Shown piece by piece: positions 1 through 8,814 of a stretch of 64,000 bases of DNA (the first letter of the stretch is position 1; each line of letters starts with the position of its first letter). Both the position numbers and the translations under genes were made by a program. Origin of the DNA: Comamonas sp009360615. Lineage in GTDB: Bacteria; Pseudomonadota; Gammaproteobacteria; Burkholderiales; Burkholderiaceae_C. Location of the stretch: NCBI RefSeq assembly GCF_035784015.1, contig NZ_JALKOW010000003.1. One strand, given 5' to 3'. A model generated the notes under the pieces. It was not told where the DNA came from. It did no database searches and saw nothing but the letters and a program-made list of their open reading frames with translations.

Positions 1-862
1 TGAGCATGGCGCGGCGGGGGCCGTCCATGTTGGGTGCGGTCATGTGACCGGCATCGGCACTCATGCCAAAGCCTGCCAGCTCCGCGTAAATCTTGGCGCC
101 ACGGGCCTTGGCGTGTTCGTACTCTTCGAGCACCAGCACACCGGCACCTTCACCGAGCACAAAACCGTCACGGTCCTTGTCCCAGGGGCGCGAGGCGGCC
201 TTGGGGTCGTCGTTGCGCGTGGATAGCGCACGCATGGCAGCAAAGCCGCCGACACCCAGAGGCGACACAGTGGCTTCCGTGCCACCGGCCACGACGATGT
301 CTGCATCGCCGTATTCGATCATGCGTCCGGCCTCGCCGATGCAGTGCAGGCCCGTGGTGCAGGCCGTGACGATCGACAGATTCGGCCCCTTGAAGCCAAA
401 TCGCATGGACACATGCCCTGCCACCATGTTGATGATGGAAGCAGGCACGAAGAACGGCGTGATGCGGCGAGGACCGCGAGCTGCCAGTTCTGCGTGAGTG
501 TTCTCGATCAGCGGCAGGCCGCCAATGCCCGAGCCGATCACGCAGGCAATGCGTGTGGCCAGGTCTTCGGACAGGGCTTCGCCTGTGGGCAGGCCTGCGT
601 CCAGAACGGCTTGCTCCGCAGCCGCGATGCCGTAATGAATGAAGGTATCCATGGAGCGCGCATCTTTGGCGCTCATGTACTTCTCCACATCAAATCCCTT
701 GACCTCACCCGCAATCTTGCAGGAGAAGTTCGATGCATCGAACTTGGTGATGAGGTCAATACCGGACTGGCCGGCCAAAAGATTGGCCCAGGCTTCGCCC
801 ACCGTGTTGCCCACGGGGGAGATGCAGCCCAGACCGGTCACGACAACGCGACGACGGCTCAT
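1..862 (-). CDS. fabF: 3-oxoacyl-ACP synthase II (partial, C-terminus outside window)
   Basis: Condensing enzyme that elongates acyl-ACP with malonyl-ACP in cytosolic type II fatty-acid synthesis. The minus-strand reading frame starts at ATG 860-862 with MSRRRVVVTG, the typical FabF N-terminus, and stays open to base 1, so the C-terminal part, with the catalytic histidines, is missing from this window. It lies 36 bp downstream of acpP, the same order as in E. coli (fabD-fabG-acpP-fabF), and is probably co-transcribed with it. The call rests on the start motif and on gene order. Confidence 0.93.
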   Translation of the reverse strand, partial: MSRRRVVVTGLGCISPVGNTVGEAWANLLAGQSGIDLITKFDASNFSCKIAGEVKGFDVEKYMSAKDARSMDTFIHYGIAAAEQAVLDAGLPTGEALSEDLATRIACVIGSGIGGLPLIENTHAELAARGPRRITPFFVPASIINMVAGHVSMRFGFKGPNLSIVTACTTGLHCIGEAGRMIEYGDADIVVAGGTEATVSPLGVGGFAAMRALSTRNDDPKAASRPWDKDRDGFVLGEGAGVLVLEEYEHAKARGAKIYAELAGFGMSADAGHMTAPNMDGPRRAML

Positions 863-898
863 GCGTTCAAACCTTTAACTGATCGCTGAAAAAAGACC

Positions 899-1138
899 TT
901 AGGCCTTTTGGTGGGTATTGGCGTAGTCGATGGCGTTTTGCACCGTCGTGATCTTCTCTGCGTCTTCGTCAGGGATCTCGATGCCGAATTCATCTTCCAG
1001 GGCCATCACCAGTTCCACTGTGTCCAGGGAGTCAGCGCCCAGGTCGGCCACGAAGGCCTTTTCGTTGGTCACTTGGGACTCTTCAACGCCGAGTTGTTCA
1101 GCAATGATTTTTTTGACACGTGCTTCGATATCGCTCAT
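899..1138 (-). CDS. acpP: Acyl carrier protein
   Basis: 79-residue acidic carrier protein that holds growing acyl chains on 4'-phosphopantetheine. The attachment serine is Ser37 in the motif GADSLDTVEL. Length and sequence are typical of AcpP. The 159-bp gap upstream to fabG is much longer than the other gaps in the cluster. It contains a minus-strand TAGAAT (1172-1177) that could be the -10 of a separate acpP promoter, but no good -35 is visible. E. coli acpP also has extra promoters in this position. Confidence 0.97.
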   Translation of the reverse strand: MSDIEARVKKIIAEQLGVEESQVTNEKAFVADLGADSLDTVELVMALEDEFGIEIPDEDAEKITTVQNAIDYANTHQKA

Positions 1139-1297
1139 GGTTTCCCTCAGGGGGTTGTGAATGAACCCGCGATTCTAGCCGTTTCGGGAGAAGCCCCTTG
1201 GCGGCTGGCCGTCGCGAGGAAACGGCCACTGAACTTGCAAAAATGTTCAGCCTCTGGCAGCAGGGGTGGCGAACACCGCCCGCGCTGCCGAAATTTC

Positions 1298-2041
1298 TCA
1301 CATGTACATGCCGCCGTTGACGTGCAATTCCTGCCCCGTCACATAGCCGGCACCGGCAGAGGCCAAGTAGGCCACGGCGTGTGCGATGTCGCTGGGCTGC
1401 CCCAGGTCGCCCATGGCGATCTGCGCCTTGAGCGCAGCCTTCTGCGCCTCTGGCAGGTCTGCCGTCATGTCGGTGGCGATGAAGCCGGGAGCCACGCAGT
1501 TCACGGTGATCCCGCGGCTGCCCAGCTCCTTGGCCAGAGCACGGGTCATGCCTGCCACGCCAGCCTTGGCTGCGGCATAGTTGGCCTGACCGGCATTGCC
1601 CGAGGCACCGACCACACTGGTGATGCTGATGATGCGGCCAAAACGCTGCTTCATCATGGGGCGAATAGCCGCACGGCTGACTCGGAAAACAGCCTTCAGA
1701 TTGGTGTCGGTGACGGCATCCCAGTCGTCGTCCTTCATGCGCATCGCCAGGGTGTCGCGGGTAATGCCGGCATTGTTGACCAGCACATGCAGGCCGCCGT
1801 CATTCTTGACAATCGAGTCGATCAGGGCATCCACGGCAGCGCCGTCCGTCACGTTCAGCGTGACACCACGGCCACCGAAGGCGGACAGTGCCTGGGTGAT
1901 CTTTTCGGCACCGGCATCCGATGTGGCCGTGCCAATCACTTGATAGCCCTTGGAGGCCAGCTCCTGCGCGATGGCGGCACCAATGCCACGGGTGGCACCG
2001 GTGACCAGGGCAACCTGGGGCTTGGTCTGGTTCTCAGTCAT
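1298..2041 (-). CDS. fabG: 3-oxoacyl-ACP reductase
   Basis: NADPH-dependent reductase of 3-oxoacyl-ACP, a short-chain dehydrogenase of 247 residues. The Rossmann motif GATRGIG lies near residue 15, NNAG near residue 88, and the catalytic YAAAK tyrosine/lysine pair lies after the catalytic-serine region ITSVVG. The C-terminus GYVTGQELHVNGGMYM is typical of FabG. Its ATG overlaps the fabD stop codon by 4 bp (ATGA), which implies translational coupling in the fab operon. Confidence 0.97.
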   Translation of the reverse strand: MTENQTKPQVALVTGATRGIGAAIAQELASKGYQVIGTATSDAGAEKITQALSAFGGRGVTLNVTDGAAVDALIDSIVKNDGGLHVLVNNAGITRDTLAMRMKDDDWDAVTDTNLKAVFRVSRAAIRPMMKQRFGRIISITSVVGASGNAGQANYAAAKAGVAGMTRALAKELGSRGITVNCVAPGFIATDMTADLPEAQKAALKAQIAMGDLGQPSDIAHAVAYLASAGAGYVTGQELHVNGGMYM

Positions 2042-2982
2042 GCGAGCAATTCTTTCACGTCAGCCAGGGTGGCTGTATCAAACAGGGGAGCACCCGTCAG
2101 GTCGGCGTCAATACGCTTGACCATGCCGGCCAGCACCTTGCCGGGTCCACATTCCACGACATGGGTCACGCCGCGAGCCTTGATGGCCTGCACGCACTCC
2201 ACCCAGCGCACCGGACCAAAGGCCTGACGGTACAGGGCATCACGAATCGAGTCAGCGTCCGTCTGGACGGTGACGTCGATATTGTTGATGACGGGAATCA
2301 AGGGGGCGGCCAGCGTCAGCTCGGCCAGAGCAGCCTTGAGCTTTTCCGCGGCAGGCTTCATCAGGCTGGAGTGGAAAGGCGCCGACACAGGCAGAGGCAG
2401 GGCGCGCTTGGCACCTGCCGCCTTGACCGCTTCGCAGGCCTTTTCCACGGCCAGCTTGCTGCCGGCGATCACGGTCTGACCGGGGTCGTTGAAGTTCACG
2501 GCTTCCACCACTTCTGCGCCGCCCAGCTGGGCCGTCACCTCGGCGCAGACCGCCTTGACCTTTTCCGCATCCAGCGCCAGCACGGCCGCCATGCCGCCCG
2601 TGCCCACGGGCACGGCATCCTGCATGGCTGCGGCGCGCAGACGCACCAGGGGAGCGGCCTGAGCCAGCGTCAGTACGCCGGAGGCCACCAGGGCCGAGTA
2701 CTCACCCAGGGAATGGCCAGCCACGGCATCGGGCATCGCACCGCCTTCGGCCTGCCAGACACGCCAGGCCGCCACACCGGCCACCAGCATCACGGGCTGG
2801 GTATTGGTGGTCAACGCCAGCGCCTCCTTGGGGCCTTCCTTGATCAGCAGACCCACATTCTCACCCAGAGCTTCGGAGGCCTCGGCCACGGTCTGGGCCA
2901 CGACGGGATGATCCCCCCAGCCGTCCAGCATGCCGACAGACTGAGAGCCCTGACCCGGAAATACAAATGCAAATTTCTTCAT
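2038..2982 (-). CDS. fabD: Malonyl-CoA:ACP transacylase
   Basis: Transfers malonyl from CoA to ACP. The start was set at ATG 2980-2982 (MKKFAFVFPGQGSQS) because the GQGSQ motif is always at the FabD N-terminus; the frame is open further upstream but that extension is not FabD-like. The product has 314 residues. The nucleophile serine lies in GHSLGEYSAL, and the catalytic histidine in SAPFHSSLM. It overlaps fabG by 4 bp and begins 50 bp after the fabH stop. Confidence 0.96.
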   Translation of the reverse strand: MKKFAFVFPGQGSQSVGMLDGWGDHPVVAQTVAEASEALGENVGLLIKEGPKEALALTTNTQPVMLVAGVAAWRVWQAEGGAMPDAVAGHSLGEYSALVASGVLTLAQAAPLVRLRAAAMQDAVPVGTGGMAAVLALDAEKVKAVCAEVTAQLGGAEVVEAVNFNDPGQTVIAGSKLAVEKACEAVKAAGAKRALPLPVSAPFHSSLMKPAAEKLKAALAELTLAAPLIPVINNIDVTVQTDADSIRDALYRQAFGPVRWVECVQAIKARGVTHVVECGPGKVLAGMVKRIDADLTGAPLFDTATLADVKELLA

Positions 2983-3032
2983 ATTTCTTTGTATAAAACT
3001 ACCTTGAACGCTTATATAGCTTTCGTCCAACG

Positions 3033-4013
3033 CTACATTTTGACGAGCACAGCACCCCAGGTGAAGCCACCGCCGACACCTTCGAGCAAGACGGTCTGAC
3101 CCTTTTTGACCTGGCCGCTGCGCACGCCATGGTCGAGCGCCAGAGGAATCGAGGCCGCCGAGGTGTTGCCATGCTGATCGACGGTCACCACCACCTTGTC
3201 CATCGACAGCTTGAGCTTGCGTGCCGTGCTTTGCATGATGCGGATATTGGCCTGGTGCGGAATCAGCCAGTCGATGTCGGCATCCGTGAGGCCGGCCTTA
3301 TCCAGCGCCGAGCGAGCAGCCTTGTCCAGCACGCTCACCGCCAGCTTGAACACGGCCTGACCGTCCATCTTGAGCAGGGGATCGCCCAGGACATTGCCGC
3401 CGGAGACATTGCCCGGCACGCAGAGGATGCCGACATGGCTGCCATCGGCGTGCAGCTCGGTGGACAGGATGCCGGGCTCATCGGAAGCCTCCAGCACCAC
3501 GGCACCTGCGCCATCACCGAACAGCACGCAGGTCGTGCGGTCGTTGAAATCCAGGATGCGGCTGAAGACCTCCGAGCCCACCACCAGCACGCGCTTGGCA
3601 GCGCCGGACTGGATCATGGAGTCCGCCACCGTGAGGGCATAGACGAAACCGCTGCACACAGCCTGCACATCAAATGCAGGGCAGCCGTTGCTGATACCCA
3701 GCTTGTGCTGAAGGATGGCGGCCGTGGAGGGGAACACCATGTCCGGCGTGGACGTGGCGACGATGATCAGATCGATCCCCGAAGCTTCTATGCCTGCAGC
3801 CTCGATGGCCTTGCGGCTGGCTTCCAGGGCCAGATCGCTGCTGGTCACATCCGGCTCGGCAAAGTGGCGGGCACGAATGCCGGTGCGCTCGACGATCCAT
3901 TCGTCCGAGGTTTCCAGGCCACGCTGAGCCAGCTCGGCTGCGAGGTCGTGATTGGTCAGGCGGCGGGGCGGCAGGTAACTGCCGGTGCCGATGATGCGTG
4001 CGTAGCGTCTCAT
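3033..4013 (-). CDS. fabH: 3-oxoacyl-ACP synthase III
   Basis: Initiates fatty-acid synthesis by condensing acetyl-CoA with malonyl-ACP. The protein has 326 residues. The Cys-His-Asn triad is visible: Cys120 in QAVCSGF, His in IPHQANIRI and Asn in HGNTSAAS. The C-terminus EGVGGGFTWGAVLVKM is typical. It follows plsX with an 8-bp gap and precedes fabD in the conserved plsX-fabH-fabD-fabG-acpP-fabF order. Confidence 0.97.
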   Translation of the reverse strand: MRRYARIIGTGSYLPPRRLTNHDLAAELAQRGLETSDEWIVERTGIRARHFAEPDVTSSDLALEASRKAIEAAGIEASGIDLIIVATSTPDMVFPSTAAILQHKLGISNGCPAFDVQAVCSGFVYALTVADSMIQSGAAKRVLVVGSEVFSRILDFNDRTTCVLFGDGAGAVVLEASDEPGILSTELHADGSHVGILCVPGNVSGGNVLGDPLLKMDGQAVFKLAVSVLDKAARSALDKAGLTDADIDWLIPHQANIRIMQSTARKLKLSMDKVVVTVDQHGNTSAASIPLALDHGVRSGQVKKGQTVLLEGVGGGFTWGAVLVKM

Positions 4014-4021
4014 GTCTTCTA

Positions 4022-5062
4022 TCAGGGCGCCGAAGTTCCAGATTCCGTCTGCGCTGCCAGCAGCAAAGGTGCGGCAGCAGCAATACGGCTGCGGACACGG
4101 TCAAGCAGGTTGTTGCGTGCCGCATCATACGCGCGGTTCAACGCGTGCTCGAATGCCATTGCATCGGCCGAGCCATGGCTTTTGAAGACCAGTCCGCGCA
4201 GACCCAGCAAGGCAGCGCCGTTGTAGCGCCGGTGATCAACACGCTTCATCAGCGCAGATAGCACCGGATAAGCAATGATGGCAGCAATCTTGGTGAAGAT
4301 ATTGCGCTTGAACTCTTCCTTGAGAATTCCCGAGATCATCGAGGCAACCCCTTCGGTGGTCTTGAGTGCGACGTTCCCGACGAAGCCATCGCACACCACA
4401 ATATCCACCACTCCCTTGAAGGTGTCGTTGCCTTCCACATTGCCGTAGAAGTTGAGGTTGCCCGCATCGCCTGCGGCGCGCAGCAACTCGCCGGCACGCT
4501 TGATGACTTCGCTGCCCTTGATCAGCTCTTCACCGATATTGAGCAGACCGACACTGGGAGCCTCCGTGTTCTTGAGCGCCGACACCAGGGCCGAGCCCAT
4601 GACCGCGAACTGCAGCAGATGCTCCGCCGTGCAGTCCACATTGGCTCCCAAGTCCAGCATGGTGGTGTCGCTGCCCTTGGCGTTGGGCAAACCGAAGGCA
4701 ATCGCCGGACGGTCGATGCCGTCCAGGGTCTTGAGCAGATAGCGCGAGATCGCCATCAGCGCACCGGTATTGCCGGCAGACACTGCAGCCTGGGCCGCTC
4801 CGTTCTTGACCTGCTGCACGGCCACGCGCATGGAAGAGTCCTTTTTCTTGCGCAAGGCCACTTCCACAGGGTCATCCATGCTCACCACTTCCGTGGCGGG
4901 GACGATGGTCACACGCTCGTGCTTGAAACCAGCCAACTCCTCGGCCTTGCCGACCAGCAGCAAATGCGCATCGGGGTGTAAATTCAGAAACTGACGACAC
5001 GCGGCCAGCGTGACGCGGGGGCCATGATCGCCCCCCATGCAGTCAACAGCCAAAGTAATCAT
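4022..5062 (-). CDS. plsX: Phosphate acyltransferase PlsX
   Basis: Makes acyl-phosphate from acyl-ACP for phospholipid synthesis. The 346-residue product begins MITLAVDCMGGDHGP, the PlsX signature, and contains VSAGNTGALMA and CDGFVGNVALKT. It is the first gene after the rpmF terminator, so it should have its own promoter within 5063-5205. That interval holds a perfect 12-bp palindrome (5167-5178) and a second dyad, TGGTCC-GG-GGACCA (5106-5119). Confidence 0.96.
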   Translation of the reverse strand: MITLAVDCMGGDHGPRVTLAACRQFLNLHPDAHLLLVGKAEELAGFKHERVTIVPATEVVSMDDPVEVALRKKKDSSMRVAVQQVKNGAAQAAVSAGNTGALMAISRYLLKTLDGIDRPAIAFGLPNAKGSDTTMLDLGANVDCTAEHLLQFAVMGSALVSALKNTEAPSVGLLNIGEELIKGSEVIKRAGELLRAAGDAGNLNFYGNVEGNDTFKGVVDIVVCDGFVGNVALKTTEGVASMISGILKEEFKRNIFTKIAAIIAYPVLSALMKRVDHRRYNGAALLGLRGLVFKSHGSADAMAFEHALNRAYDAARNNLLDRVRSRIAAAAPLLLAAQTESGTSAP

Positions 5063-5166
5063 GGGCGACTGACAGGTCCAATCGGGTTTGGGGTAATGAA
5101 CTGAATGGTCCGGGGACCACCACAGGAGTTATCTGCAAAACCAGCCCTGAAATTGTGCAGCAAGGC

Positions 5167-5178
5167 CTGCCATGGCAG
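5167..5178. promoter_or_regulatory. 12-bp palindrome in the plsX upstream region
   Basis: CTGCCATGGCAG is perfectly self-complementary. It lies between the rpmF terminator and the plsX start, where the promoter of the plsX-fab cluster should be. An operator is possible but I do not recognise the family. Confidence 0.3.
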
Positions 5179-5205
5179 ATTTTGCAAATATCTCCCATAA
5201 AAACA

Positions 5206-5242
5206 AAAGCCTGTTGCTACAAAAAATGTAGCAACAGGCTTT
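5206..5242 (-). terminator. Strong rho-independent terminator after rpmF
   Basis: A perfect 15-bp stem (5206-5220 with 5228-5242) and a 7-nt A-rich loop. On the minus strand it is followed by a T-rich run (TTTTGTTTTT). It ends the yceD-rpmF transcript before plsX. Confidence 0.85.
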
Positions 5243-5259
5243 GTGAATGCAGTCGTCGC

Positions 5260-5442
5260 TTAGGCTTCGGACTTGTTCTTCAGCACTTGACGGCCACGGT
5301 ACACGCCGTTGGGGCTGATGTGGTGGCGCAGATGTGTCTCGCCGGTGGTGGCTTCAACAGCGATGCCAGGCACATTCAGTGCATTGTGCGAACGGTGCAT
5401 GCCGCGCTTGGAGGGAGACTTCTTGTTTTGCTGAACAGCCAT
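5260..5442 (-). CDS. rpmF: 50S ribosomal protein L32
   Basis: 60-residue basic ribosomal protein starting MAVQQNKKSPSKRGMHRSHN, diagnostic for L32. The start is ATG 5440-5442; the longer open frame upstream is not conserved-looking. The C-terminal region has THLRHHISPNGVYRGRQVL in place of the zinc cysteines found in some L32 proteins; only the histidines are visible. It lies 239 bp after yceD, and a terminator follows immediately. Confidence 0.96.
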   Translation of the reverse strand: MAVQQNKKSPSKRGMHRSHNALNVPGIAVEATTGETHLRHHISPNGVYRGRQVLKNKSEA

Positions 5443-5681
5443 GATGGCTCCTGTGTATCTTGAAAGGGTTGGTAACACGACCCGCACGACAAGACCGGGC
5501 AAAGAATTCTGCCTTTCGACACACCCACCGAGAGCAGGTGCACCCTTGTCTGTGCAAGTCCTAAAAAAACGCGATCAGCCCATTAAAGACACGAGGGGGT
5601 TTCGCGCGAAGCTCACGATTATAGCGCAAACGCTTTTCGCAGCCCATGCAAAATCAAATCCCCATCGTGCTCCGGGATGGT

Positions 5682-6236
5682 TCAGTCGGCAGACTTGCCT
5701 ACATTGAGAGACTGCAGCACGGCAAAAGGGTTTTCCTTTTGCTCATTGGCCTGCTCGAAGGCGTCGTCGCTGACCTCCAGCTTGACGGGTACCGGGCAGA
5801 CTTCGTGGCGGGGCACCACGGGCACCTCCATCAGCAGCTCGTCTTCGATCAGCTCCAGCAGATTGAACTCGCTGCTCAGTGCCAGCACATCCTCATCGCT
5901 GTCGTCATCTTCCAGCTCCGCCGTCGCCTCGTCCGTAACGAAGCGGAATGACCGATCCACATAAAGGGGAATATCGGCCTCGGTCAGGCATCGCTGACAG
6001 GTCAACGGCAGATCCACCTCGGCACTCAGGTGCAGCCACACGTGGCCGCTGCCGCCTTTTTGCGCCACCAGCTCGCCTTCGGCTTCCCAGCGCACCAGGG
6101 GCTGCTCGCCCGTAATGGGCAGCGCATCGGCTGCCAGACGCTTGAAGTCCGACAATGGCGCCTGCCCATGCAGATGACCCGCAGCCTGCGCGAAAGCGCG
6201 CACGTCCAGCCGGGTCGCAGAAAAATCCTTGCTCAT
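5682..6236 (-). CDS. yceD: DUF177 family protein YceD
   Basis: 184-residue acidic protein of the DUF177/YceD family, encoded next to rpmF in most proteobacteria. In plants and some bacteria the family is linked to 23S rRNA accumulation. A CxxC pair is visible in LTCQRCLTEADIPLYV, with acidic patches (ELEDDDSDEDV) behind it. The start was set at ATG 6234-6236 (MSKDFSATRLD). It is divergent from the Maf-like gene with only 25 bp between the two starts. Confidence 0.85.
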   Translation of the reverse strand: MSKDFSATRLDVRAFAQAAGHLHGQAPLSDFKRLAADALPITGEQPLVRWEAEGELVAQKGGSGHVWLHLSAEVDLPLTCQRCLTEADIPLYVDRSFRFVTDEATAELEDDDSDEDVLALSSEFNLLELIEDELLMEVPVVPRHEVCPVPVKLEVSDDAFEQANEQKENPFAVLQSLNVGKSAD

Positions 6237-6261
6237 GCAGCCAGTGTAAGAGAATCGCGCA

Positions 6262-6870
6262 ATGCCCGACTTATTGATTGCCGGACGACTTGAGCGTCCA
6301 TTGATTCTTGGCTCCACCTCGCGCTACCGCCGCGAGCTGCTCGGCCGCCTGCAACTGCCGTTCGAGACGGTGTCTCCCGAAGTGGATGAAACCCCGCTCG
6401 ACGGCGAAACGCCCCACGGGTTGAGTCTGCGTCTGGCCGTGGCCAAGGCGCAGGCCGTGGCTCGCTTGCACCCCAGCGCCATCGTGATTGGCTCCGACCA
6501 GGTTCCCGAACTTGATGGCCTCCCCCTGTCCAAGCCCGGCACCCACGAGCGCGCCACCGAGCAGCTGCGGCAGATGAGCGGCCGCCAGATGAATTTCCAC
6601 ACCGGTGTCTGCGTGAGCTGTGCCGAAACCGGCTTCATGGAATCCAGCGTGGTCACGGTGCAGGTGCGCTTTCGCACACTGAACGACCTGGAGATCGAGC
6701 GCTATCTGCGTGCCGAGCAGCCCTACGACTGCGCAGGCTCGGCCAAGAGCGAAGGCCTGGGCATCGCACTGCTGGACGCCATCGTCAGCGACGACCCCAC
6801 CGCACTGATTGGCCTGCCGCTGATCCGCACCTGCCAGTTGCTGCGCGCTGCAGGAGTGGTTCTGCCATGA
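6262..6870 (+). CDS. Maf-like nucleotide pyrophosphatase, YceF (m7GTP) subtype
   Basis: 202-residue Maf/Ham1-fold house-cleaning enzyme. The N-terminal LILGSTSRYRRELL motif binds substrate phosphate. The GSDQVPELDG segment resembles E. coli YceF (GSDQV) rather than classic Maf (ADTVV), which suggests 7-methyl-GTP pyrophosphatase activity. The C-terminal YDCAGSAKSEGLGI motif fits the family. The next gene starts inside its stop codon (ATGA), so the two are co-translated. Confidence 0.9.
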   Translation: MPDLLIAGRLERPLILGSTSRYRRELLGRLQLPFETVSPEVDETPLDGETPHGLSLRLAVAKAQAVARLHPSAIVIGSDQVPELDGLPLSKPGTHERATEQLRQMSGRQMNFHTGVCVSCAETGFMESSVVTVQVRFRTLNDLEIERYLRAEQPYDCAGSAKSEGLGIALLDAIVSDDPTALIGLPLIRTCQLLRAAGVVLP

Positions 6871-7655
6871 GCGATACATCTAAAAGCAAGGCCGGCACCC
6901 TTTACCTGGTGCCGGCACCGCTAGATTTCGGCTGCGAAAGCCAGACTGCATTGACCGAGGTGCTGCCCGAGGGCACGCTGCGCCGCGCCGCCTCCCTGAC
7001 CCACTGGATCAGCGAAAACGCCAAGACGGCACGCGCCTATCTCAAGCGCATCGACGCCTTGTTCCCGCTGGCTGCGCCGCTGCAGGCCCAGAACATTGCC
7101 GAGCTGCCACGCGAAGCCCACAAAAAAGGCGACCATGGCAACAAGGGCGGCGCCGTCTTCGACCCCAAGCCCCTGCTGGCGCCAGCACTGGCCGGACAGG
7201 ACATGGGCTTGATCAGCGAGGCAGGCATGCCGGCCGTGGCCGACCCGGGCAGCTCCATCGTGCGCGCGGCCCATGATCTAGGCATTCGCGTCGTGCCGCT
7301 GACAGGACCGGTCTCGCTGCTACTGGGCCTGGCGGCCAGCGGCCTCAACGGCCAGAACTTTGCCTTTGTCGGCTATGTGCCCCAGGATGGCGCCGAGCGC
7401 ACGGCCCGCATCAAGGAGCTGGAGAACCTGGCCCTGCGCCAAGGCCAGACCCAGCAGTTCATCGAGACGCCGTACCGCAATGCCGCACTCTGGCAGGCGC
7501 TGCTGCAAACCCTGCAGCCGAATACCCGGCTGGCCCTGGCGAGCGGGTTGACGCTGGAGACGGCACGCATTGAAAGCCATCTGGTGCGCGAATGGCGCCA
7601 GCGCAATGCACCGCCCGACAACCGTACGCCGGTGGTGTTTGCCATAGGCCGATGA
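6867..7655 (+). CDS. SAM-dependent methyltransferase, RsmI/tetrapyrrole-methylase family
   Basis: 262-residue protein beginning GTLYLVPAPLDFG. It carries the GLISEAGMPAVADPGSSIV motif shared with RsmI (16S rRNA 2'-O-methyltransferase) and the FIETPYRN motif. It has an extra lysine/glycine-rich insertion (HKKGDHGNKGGAVFD) and is a shorter paralogue rather than RsmI itself. The target is unknown. It is coupled to the YceF-like gene by a 4-bp overlap and is followed by a bidirectional terminator. Confidence 0.85.
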   Translation: MSDTSKSKAGTLYLVPAPLDFGCESQTALTEVLPEGTLRRAASLTHWISENAKTARAYLKRIDALFPLAAPLQAQNIAELPREAHKKGDHGNKGGAVFDPKPLLAPALAGQDMGLISEAGMPAVADPGSSIVRAAHDLGIRVVPLTGPVSLLLGLAASGLNGQNFAFVGYVPQDGAERTARIKELENLALRQGQTQQFIETPYRNAALWQALLQTLQPNTRLALASGLTLETARIESHLVREWRQRNAPPDNRTPVVFAIGR

Positions 7656-7666
7656 GCGCCCGGAAT

Positions 7667-7702
7667 CAAAAAAGCCTGCGGCCGACACCGCAGGCTTTTT
7701 TT
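7667..7702. terminator. Bidirectional terminator between convergent genes
   Basis: A 9-bp perfect stem AGCCTGCGG/CCGCAGGCT (7673-7681 with 7688-7696) and a 6-nt loop, with A6 before it and T7 after it. It can end both the methyltransferase (plus) and the sppA operon (minus). Confidence 0.85.
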
Positions 7703-7710
7703 GATGGATG

Positions 7711-7757
7711 GCTACAAGCGCTTATCCGGAAGGGATATCTGCCCTCCAAGCGCTTGA
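7711..7757. repeat. Short intergenic inverted repeat (CAAGCGCTT...AAGCGCTTG)
   Basis: CAAGCGCTT near 7716 and AAGCGCTTG near 7749 can pair, with a partial GGAAGGG/CCCTCC inner stem. The AAGCGCTTATCC core resembles intergenic palindromes that I associate with Comamonadaceae; compare 16311 and 49936. It overlaps the 3' end of the sppA region. Confidence 0.45.
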
Positions 7758-8813
7758 TCAGCGAATGCTGGGCACCAGGCCGCGCATGGCCTTCACCGAT
7801 CCTTCGCCAATGGCGGCACCAAAGCGCTTGGCCAGACGTTCGGCCACATTGTCGCGCCGGGTGTAGTCGATGACTTCCTCGGCCTTGACCACCTCGCGCG
7901 CCACATAGTCGAGGCTGCCCAGCTTGTCGGCCAGCCCCAGCTCCACGGCCTGCTGACCGGTCCAGAACAGTCCGCTGAACATCTCGGGAGTTTCGTGCAG
8001 ACGGTCACCACGACCGGCCTTGACCACACCGATGAACTGCTGGTGAATCTGCTCCAGCATCTGCAGCGCAAATTCCTTTTGCTGCGCCGACATGGGGCTG
8101 AAGGGGTCAAGGAAGCCCTTGTTCTCGCCGGCCGTCAGCAGGCGGCGCTCCACGCCCACCTTGTCCATCACCCCGGTAAAGCCAAAGCCATCCATGAGCA
8201 CCCCGATGCTGCCCACGATGCTGGCCTTGTCGACGAAGATTTCGTCGGCTGCCGCAGCGATGTAATAGGCCGCCGAGGCGCAAGACTCTTCAACCACCGC
8301 ATACAGAGGCTTGTTGTACTTGGCCTTGAGACGCGTCATCTCGTCATTGATGATGCCGGCCTGCACGGGGCTTCCGCCGGGGGAGTTGATCAGCAGCACC
8401 ACGGCGCGCGAGCCCGAGTCCTCAAAGGCGCTGCGCATGGCCGCCACCACGAACTCCGCACTGGCGTCCGCTCCCGATGCAATCTCGCCCTTGATCTCGA
8501 CCACCGCGGTATGCGGCGACGTGCTGGCCTTGGTGGCCGTGTCCTTGAAGAAGACCACCCACAGCACCAGCAGCACCACCACCGACCACAGCAGACGGCT
8601 GAAAAAGCGCCAGCGCCGCGCGGCTCGCTGCTCCTTGATGGAGGCGAACACCAGCTTTTCCAGCACATCGCGCTCCCACCCCCCGTTCCCGAAGGCCTTG
8701 GCCGCCGCCGCGGGGGCCTCAGCGGACGCTGCAGGCGCCTTGGACCACAGGTCGGCACCCGGCGTCACATGCGGCTGGGAATCATGGTTATCAGGTGTGT
8801 TTGGGGAACTCAT
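7758..8813 (-). CDS. sppA: S49 family peptidase (signal peptide peptidase, SppA/SohB type)
   Basis: 351-residue inner-membrane serine protease that degrades cleaved signal peptides. One membrane segment lies near residues 72-90 (LLWSVVVLLVLWVVFF), followed by a ClpP-like protease domain with INSPGGSPVQAG. Ser180 (CASAAYY) and Lys232 (GENKGFLDP) are 52 residues apart, the same spacing as the Ser/Lys dyad of B. subtilis SppA. It is the short single-domain form. It starts 1 bp after the Rieske gene stop, as the last gene of the rluC operon. Confidence 0.9.
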   Translation of the reverse strand: MSSPNTPDNHDSQPHVTPGADLWSKAPAASAEAPAAAAKAFGNGGWERDVLEKLVFASIKEQRAARRWRFFSRLLWSVVVLLVLWVVFFKDTATKASTSPHTAVVEIKGEIASGADASAEFVVAAMRSAFEDSGSRAVVLLINSPGGSPVQAGIINDEMTRLKAKYNKPLYAVVEESCASAAYYIAAAADEIFVDKASIVGSIGVLMDGFGFTGVMDKVGVERRLLTAGENKGFLDPFSPMSAQQKEFALQMLEQIHQQFIGVVKAGRGDRLHETPEMFSGLFWTGQQAVELGLADKLGSLDYVAREVVKAEEVIDYTRRDNVAERLAKRFGAAIGEGSVKAMRGLVPSIR

Positions 8814-8814
8814 C

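Noticed and set aside
908..2227. 439-codon plus-strand frame over acpP-fabG-fabD
   Set aside because: Antisense shadow across three conserved genes; no start signal or domain.
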